27,825 bases of DNA, from assembly GCA_964354865.1 (NCBI GenBank), contig CAYHBN010000011.1, forward strand, positions 1 through 27,825. Direction: 5' to 3'. Below are positions 24,458-27,825 of the stretch, piece by piece. Position 1 is the stretch's first letter; the number at the start of each line of letters is the position of its first letter. The DNA comes from JAHFJU01 sp964354865 (lineage in GTDB: Bacteria > Patescibacteriota > Gracilibacteria > UBA1369 > UM-FILTER-53-11). The position numbers and the translations under genes were made by a program. Under the pieces are notes generated by a model, which saw only the letters and a program-made list of their open reading frames with translations, had not been told where the DNA came from and did not search any database.

Positions 24458-25084
24458 ATGACAATGATTTTAGGAATTTTCGCACTCGTAATGGCCGTAA
24501 CTGTTCACGAATTTTGCCATGCGGTGACCGCCGTTTTTTTAGGAGATCCAACGCCAAAAATTCATGGGCGCGTGAGTTTAAATCCGATGCGGCACCTTGA
24601 TCCGCTTGGTACGCTTGCATTGATTTTCTTTAAATTTGGATGGGGAAAGCCGGTGGTATTTAATCCCAATAATTTACGAAAGCCAACGCGTGATAGTGCA
24701 TTAATAGGATTAGCAGGCCCGGCGTCAAATTTGTTAATGGCCATTGTTGCGGCGATTCCTTTGAAATATTTATCGGCGAGCGCATTTGCGAATACGGTAT
24801 TTTTCGAATTTATCGGCGTGTTCTTTATAGTCAATATTTTGTTGTTTTCGTTGAACATTTTGCCGTTTCCTCCGTTCGATGGGTCGAAGATTATCGGCGT
24901 TTTTGTCCCATACCGTTTTCGCCGCCAGTACGACGCGTATTTAGAGTCGGGCGTTATGTGGGTTTTGGTTTTTATCGCCTTTGATCAGATGATTTTAAAA
25001 TGGGTTACGGGAATTTCAATCCTCAATTATTTGGTGAGTACTATTTCGACTTGGGTTTTGGCGCTTGTAGGATTGGGGAGTTGA
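24458..25084 (+). CDS. Site-2-protease-like zinc metalloprotease (M50 family)
   Basis: An integral membrane protease of 208 residues with several membrane segments. The zinc motif HEFCH lies at residues 17-21 inside the first segment. The third ligand region is LNILPFPPFDGSKI at about 136-149, the NPxPPxDG signature with the metal Asp. A GRVSLNPMRHLDPLGT segment lies between them, as in the short YwhC-type group with no PDZ domain. Such enzymes cut membrane-embedded regulators or leftover signal peptides. No substrate such as an anti-sigma factor is adjacent. Confidence 0.93.
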   Translation: MTMILGIFALVMAVTVHEFCHAVTAVFLGDPTPKIHGRVSLNPMRHLDPLGTLALIFFKFGWGKPVVFNPNNLRKPTRDSALIGLAGPASNLLMAIVAAIPLKYLSASAFANTVFFEFIGVFFIVNILLFSLNILPFPPFDGSKIIGVFVPYRFRRQYDAYLESGVMWVLVFIAFDQMILKWVTGISILNYLVSTISTWVLALVGLGS

Positions 25085-25142
25085 CAGAATGCCGTATCAG
25101 TGGGAGATTATGTAGCCGGTTTGTTCATTGACCGACTCATCT

Positions 25143-26675
25143 ATGCATCTTGCTCCAAGTGAATTTACAGAAGAACCTTCGATCAGAAAGCTTGCAGCTG
25201 AAAAACAGACGCTGAGTGTTGCTTCTATCATGAAGCAGCTTGTGTTTATTGTTGGTGATCCTGAATCTATTGAATACTCCCGCGAAGTCCTTGAACCACT
25301 TGCTCAAGGTTTTACCGAACTAGGGGAGTTTCCAGTGAATGGAAATTTGGTTGAGTCGACGATAGAGGCGCTCATGCAAAATCTCGACTATGGTATGGCG
25401 AAGCAGTCTAATAATGTTGCAGACACGCTCAAGCCACTTGTGGCGCTTGTTGCGTTGCAGCCGCTGACACCTCAACTTGCGAAATATTATGCGCAGGTTT
25501 TAGAGCATTGTTTTAGTTATGTCGATCAAGATGAATGGGAGCGCGCTGCGTCTCTTTTTCCAACGATAGTGCTCGACGAAATTGTGAGCATGCCACAGAC
25601 GCCATCGCCTTTTAGTGAGAGAACCGATAGAAATTTAACGCGAGTAAAAGAAGATGATCTACGTCAATTGCGCGGGCGTGCGAATAGTGCACAGGCCCAC
25701 GCGATTACCTCTCATATTCAGGCGCGAATCGTTGATGCCACATTGCGCACCCCAGAAGAAAGGCTTGTGTATGCGAAAGATCTGTATGCAGCCGGGGAGC
25801 ATGAAGTCGCGAAATGCATGGCTCGGGTTGCGAAAATCCTTTTTAAACGAGAGAAAAATTCACGAGGAGAACGAGAGTGTCGAAAAATTATTGAGCGAAA
25901 AAACGGGGTCGCGCGTGCGCAGACAGCAGAAATAGAGGAGTGTGATTTTGATGGAGGATGGGAATCCGTTTTAGATTCTGATTTAATTGTATTTTCCACA
26001 CAGCTCCGAAAAATGGACTCATTAGAAGCGCATCACCTTATGGTGCAAGTTCAACGCGAATTGGTTCGACGCGTGTCTTCGAGTGCGGGATTTCACAGAG
26101 GGTTATCGGACGCGTTATTGTTGGTAGGAGATAACGGGCCTGCGCTCGATGCTGCCTTACAAGTCCTTACTATAAAAGTAACGGCACCGGATCGTCATGC
26201 TGCTGCAAACGAAAAATCAGCGAAAATTTCGATGGCAACACTGGGAACTTTGTTTATTGATCCTGTAAAATCACTTTGTAAAGAATTAGCGGGGGCCGAT
26301 GCGGATTCTCAGCAACTAAAAGGGTTATCGGACGAGAAACTGCCCGACGCCGCAGAAAAAGCTGCACGCGAGGGGAATCTTGACCATGCAATTAGGTGTT
26401 ATGCGATTCTTGAGGGCAGGGGTGTGCGCGAATATCGCTGTAAATTTAAGATGGTCGAACTTCTTATTCAGGCAAAAAGATACGAAGAAGCTCTCGAAAT
26501 AAGTCGAGCAGTACACGCAATTGTTGAACTTATTTTACGGGGATACGATTGCCGTTCTCATCAGGTAAAAACATTTGAAGGATTTATAGAACAGGTCGGC
26601 GCCATTAATGAAGTGCGCATGAGGACGCTCGAAGTTTTGATTGATCGCGAGAGCAAAGGGAAAATTGCAAAATAA
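25143..26675 (+). CDS. Hypothetical helical protein, about 510 residues
   Basis: No known family. It is predicted mostly helical with no signal or membrane segment. The C-terminal third has TPR-like pairs (KAAREGNLDHAIRCYAILEG, LIQAKRYEEALEISRAVHA), so it may be a protein-binding scaffold. A central patch rich in Lys/Arg (LFKREKNSRGERECRKIIER) might bind nucleic acid. The start is uncertain: TTG at 25128 or ATG at 25143 (used here). A perfect TTGACA at 25081-25086 overlaps the previous stop but has no good -10 partner. It may simply be cotranscribed with the protease 43-58 nt upstream. Confidence 0.7.
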   Translation: MHLAPSEFTEEPSIRKLAAEKQTLSVASIMKQLVFIVGDPESIEYSREVLEPLAQGFTELGEFPVNGNLVESTIEALMQNLDYGMAKQSNNVADTLKPLVALVALQPLTPQLAKYYAQVLEHCFSYVDQDEWERAASLFPTIVLDEIVSMPQTPSPFSERTDRNLTRVKEDDLRQLRGRANSAQAHAITSHIQARIVDATLRTPEERLVYAKDLYAAGEHEVAKCMARVAKILFKREKNSRGERECRKIIERKNGVARAQTAEIEECDFDGGWESVLDSDLIVFSTQLRKMDSLEAHHLMVQVQRELVRRVSSSAGFHRGLSDALLLVGDNGPALDAALQVLTIKVTAPDRHAAANEKSAKISMATLGTLFIDPVKSLCKELAGADADSQQLKGLSDEKLPDAAEKAAREGNLDHAIRCYAILEGRGVREYRCKFKMVELLIQAKRYEEALEISRAVHAIVELILRGYDCRSHQVKTFEGFIEQVGAINEVRMRTLEVLIDRESKGKIAK

Positions 26676-26683
26676 GTAAGATA

Positions 26684-26712
26684 TTGCTCTAATTTTTAGG
26701 ACTATATACACT
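26684..26712 (+). promoter_or_regulatory. Promoter of the LAGLIDADG-like gene and probably of tRNA-Thr
   Basis: TTGCTC (26684-26689), a 17-nt spacer and TACACT (26707-26712). The hexamer ends exactly 6 nt before the ATG at 26719, so the mRNA should be leaderless. I see no separate promoter just before the tRNA at 27331. Confidence 0.5.
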
Positions 26713-26718
26713 TCGAGT

Positions 26719-27411
26719 ATGAATGGTACGTCGACTATTTCGAAGGCAGTTTTAAAGGAGCTTTATGATAGTGGAAATTCAATGCAAGTGATCTCGGTTT
26801 TGTTGAATGTGAATGTGCGGAAGATAGATTATTTGATGAATAAATATCATCTTTCAAAAAGATCTCGAAGTAATGCGCTATATATTAAAAACAACCGAGA
26901 TGGTGACCCATTTTTGTTTAAGTCAGTTGAGAGGATCGACGATGCATTCTCTTTTGGATTAGGTATAGGGCTTTTCTGGGGAGAAGGCATGAAATTAAAC
27001 TCAAATGGAGTGAGGCTTGGAAATTCAGACCCTGATATAATCCTTTATTTTAAAGGTTTCTTGAAGGATATATTCAATGTCAAAGAAGAGAAATTCAAGT
27101 ATTCTTTGCAGATTTTTGGAGATCATAATCCAGAGAAAGTGATGGGCTTTTGGGCGCGAAAGTTGGAAGTGAAGAAGGAGCGTTTTGGAAAAATTACAGT
27201 TACAAAATCGGTAGGCAAGGGCACGTATAAAAAGAAGAGTAAGTATGGGGTATTGCAAATTGCTGTGTTTAACACTAAATTAAAGCGGCTTTTTGATGTC
27301 GCACTTGATTACTTGAAACACAATCCGCATGCCGTTGTAGCTCAGTTGGTAGAGCACATCCATGGTGAGGCGCAACGCCTCTCGCCCACTTCCCGTGAAA
27401 GCGGAAGGTGA
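26719..27411 (+). CDS. HTH plus LAGLIDADG-like (WGEG) protein overlapping tRNA-Thr
   Basis: Residues ~1-55 look like a helix-turn-helix of the resolvase/homing-endonuclease kind (VLKELYDSGNSMQVISVLLN, then a KYHLSKRSRS tail). Residues ~75-200 carry FGLGIGLFWGEG followed by VRLGNSDPDIILYFKGFL, similar to the LAGLIDADG helix and the strand after it. The acidic Glu of WGEG would be the catalytic metal ligand. Only one such motif is seen, so it would act as a dimer. From residue ~205 the protein is translated from the tRNA 5' exon (AVVAQLVEH) and intron, so the last ~27 residues are probably accidental and the original stop may be lost. Homing-endonuclease kinship is a moderate-confidence inference. 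Confidence 0.65.
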   Translation: MNGTSTISKAVLKELYDSGNSMQVISVLLNVNVRKIDYLMNKYHLSKRSRSNALYIKNNRDGDPFLFKSVERIDDAFSFGLGIGLFWGEGMKLNSNGVRLGNSDPDIILYFKGFLKDIFNVKEEKFKYSLQIFGDHNPEKVMGFWARKLEVKKERFGKITVTKSVGKGTYKKKSKYGVLQIAVFNTKLKRLFDVALDYLKHNPHAVVAQLVEHIHGEAQRLSPTSRESGR

Positions 27412-27630
27412 ATCCCGAATTACGGTTAACGGCCCACCTAGGGCTAAGACCGTGGCATCCGCTCCGCTTCTCAAAAAAGCAGACGGAGGCCCGAACGACT
27501 GACAAGGGGAGCTTCATCTCGACATGTCGAGATATGCTCAAGATACAGTCTAGTCCTCTGATATAGGTATTAGAAACAGAGGTGTAAGCGAAGGATGAGG
27601 TCACCAGTTCAATTCTGGTCAACGGCTCCA
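27331..27630 (+). tRNA. tRNA-Thr (anticodon GGU), interrupted by a group I intron
   Basis: 5' exon 27331-27366 and 3' exon 27591-27630. Joined, they give a full 76-nt tRNA: acceptor GCCGTTG/CAACGGC, D arm GCTC..GAGC, anticodon stem CATCC/GGATG, loop ATGGTAA with anticodon GGT (27364-27366), T arm ACCAG-TTCAATT-CTGGT, discriminator T and encoded CCA. G1-C72 and C2-G71 match threonine identity. The gene reads ACC and ACU. Unless spliced, the anticodon arm cannot form. The 5' exon lies inside the reading frame of the LAGLIDADG-like gene. Confidence 0.93.
27367..27590 (+). ncRNA. Group I self-splicing intron in tRNA-Thr
   Basis: 224 nt inserted between anticodon position U36 and A37. Helices I can draw: P1, with U36 wobble-paired to G27384 and G34/G35 to C27386/C27385, capped by GAG/CTC and GCG/CGC (2-nt bulge); P2 from CACTTCC/GGAAGGTG; P4 ACGGT (27422-27426) with ACCGT (27449-27453); P5 GCCC/GGGC (27432-27435 with 27441-27444); P6 CTCCG/CGGAG; P7 GACTG (27497-27501) with CAGTC (27546-27550); P8 GAGC/GCTC, with an 18-bp palindrome (27516-27533) at its tip; P9 CCTCTG/CAGAGG. 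The S strand AAGATACAGTC and a terminal G (27590) are typical. It has no internal protein gene. Confidence 0.92.
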
Positions 27631-27636
27631 TAAAAA

Positions 27637-27825
27637 CTAAAACGCAATATCTTCAATATTTATTGGCAGTGGTGCTTGGCGCCGTGATATGGTTTTTGTC
27701 GTATTGATTTGGGCTGGAGTGGCACATGCATAAGTAACAGTTTCTCGAGGCAGCGGGCTAGCTAGTGTGAGCCCAGAGGTGGAGATTTGTTCCAAAGCAG
27801 CTGTTCGAATCGGTTCTGTGTGATT
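27637..27825 (-). CDS. 3' end of an unidentified gene
   Basis: An open frame enters from the right edge of the window and runs 62 codons to a TAG at 27637-27639. It ends PLPINIEDIAF. The visible part contains ISTSGLTLASPLPRETVTYA and no motif I recognise. The tail is convergent with tRNA-Thr, 6 nt away, with no terminator between them. Confidence 0.5.
   Translation of the reverse strand, partial: NHTEPIRTAALEQISTSGLTLASPLPRETVTYACATPAQINTTKTISRRQAPLPINIEDIAF

Noticed and set aside
1..27825. CRISPR array, insertion sequence or prophage
   Set aside because: No regularly spaced repeats, transposase or phage structural genes were seen.

Overview
The window looks like a chromosomal piece of a small-genome bacterium of the Candidate Phyla Radiation (Patescibacteria, probably a Parcubacteria/Paceibacteria-type lineage). 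This is an inference. It rests on an archaeal-type NMN adenylyltransferase beside nadE, many long proteins with no recognisable family, compact gene spacing, almost no Shine-Dalgarno sequences, a WGEG-type LAGLIDADG-like gene and a self-splicing intron in a tRNA. No 16S rRNA is present to settle the phylum.

Layout. 2-3764 (+): a large membrane-associated protein with a C-terminal kinase-like domain (5' end outside the window) and a small unknown protein, closed by a two-way terminator. 3840-4115 (-): an HU-type nucleoid protein. 4570-6897 (+): DNA topoisomerase I (topA). 6912-9897: a divergent pair of exported helical proteins, one a lipoprotein. 10044-15613 (-): a cluster of an HNH protein, a small ORF, nadE, nadM, a phosphomannomutase/phosphoglucomutase and a membrane glycosyltransferase, linking NAD synthesis and surface-sugar synthesis. 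15889-18309 (-): an unknown protein, an aquaporin and smpB. 18338-19462 (+): an agmatinase/arginase-family ureohydrolase. 19483-21528 (-): a 681-residue unknown protein. 21889-21978 (+): tRNA-Ser(GGA). 22028-26675: a small membrane protein, msrB, a GNAT acetyltransferase, bL28 (rpmB), an unknown protein, a site-2-type zinc protease and an unknown helical protein. 26719-27630 (+): a LAGLIDADG-like gene that runs into a tRNA-Thr(GGU) gene split by a group I intron. The last 189 bases hold the 3' end of an unidentified minus-strand gene.

The main discovery is the split tRNA-Thr at 27331-27630. Its two exons rebuild a complete cloverleaf, and the 224-nt insert after anticodon position 36 has recognisable P1, P2, P4, P5, P6, P7, P8 and P9 helices and a terminal G. 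The upstream LAGLIDADG-like reading frame continues through the tRNA 5' exon and into the intron, so making the tRNA would destroy the end of that mRNA.

Other points of interest: nadM has no ATG, GTG or TTG start and appears to use ATT behind a pyrimidine-rich leader; -10-like hexamers sit 6-9 nt before many start codons, suggesting widespread leaderless mRNAs; and the aquaporin pore residues resemble ammonia/urea-permeable types, near a possible urea-producing enzyme.
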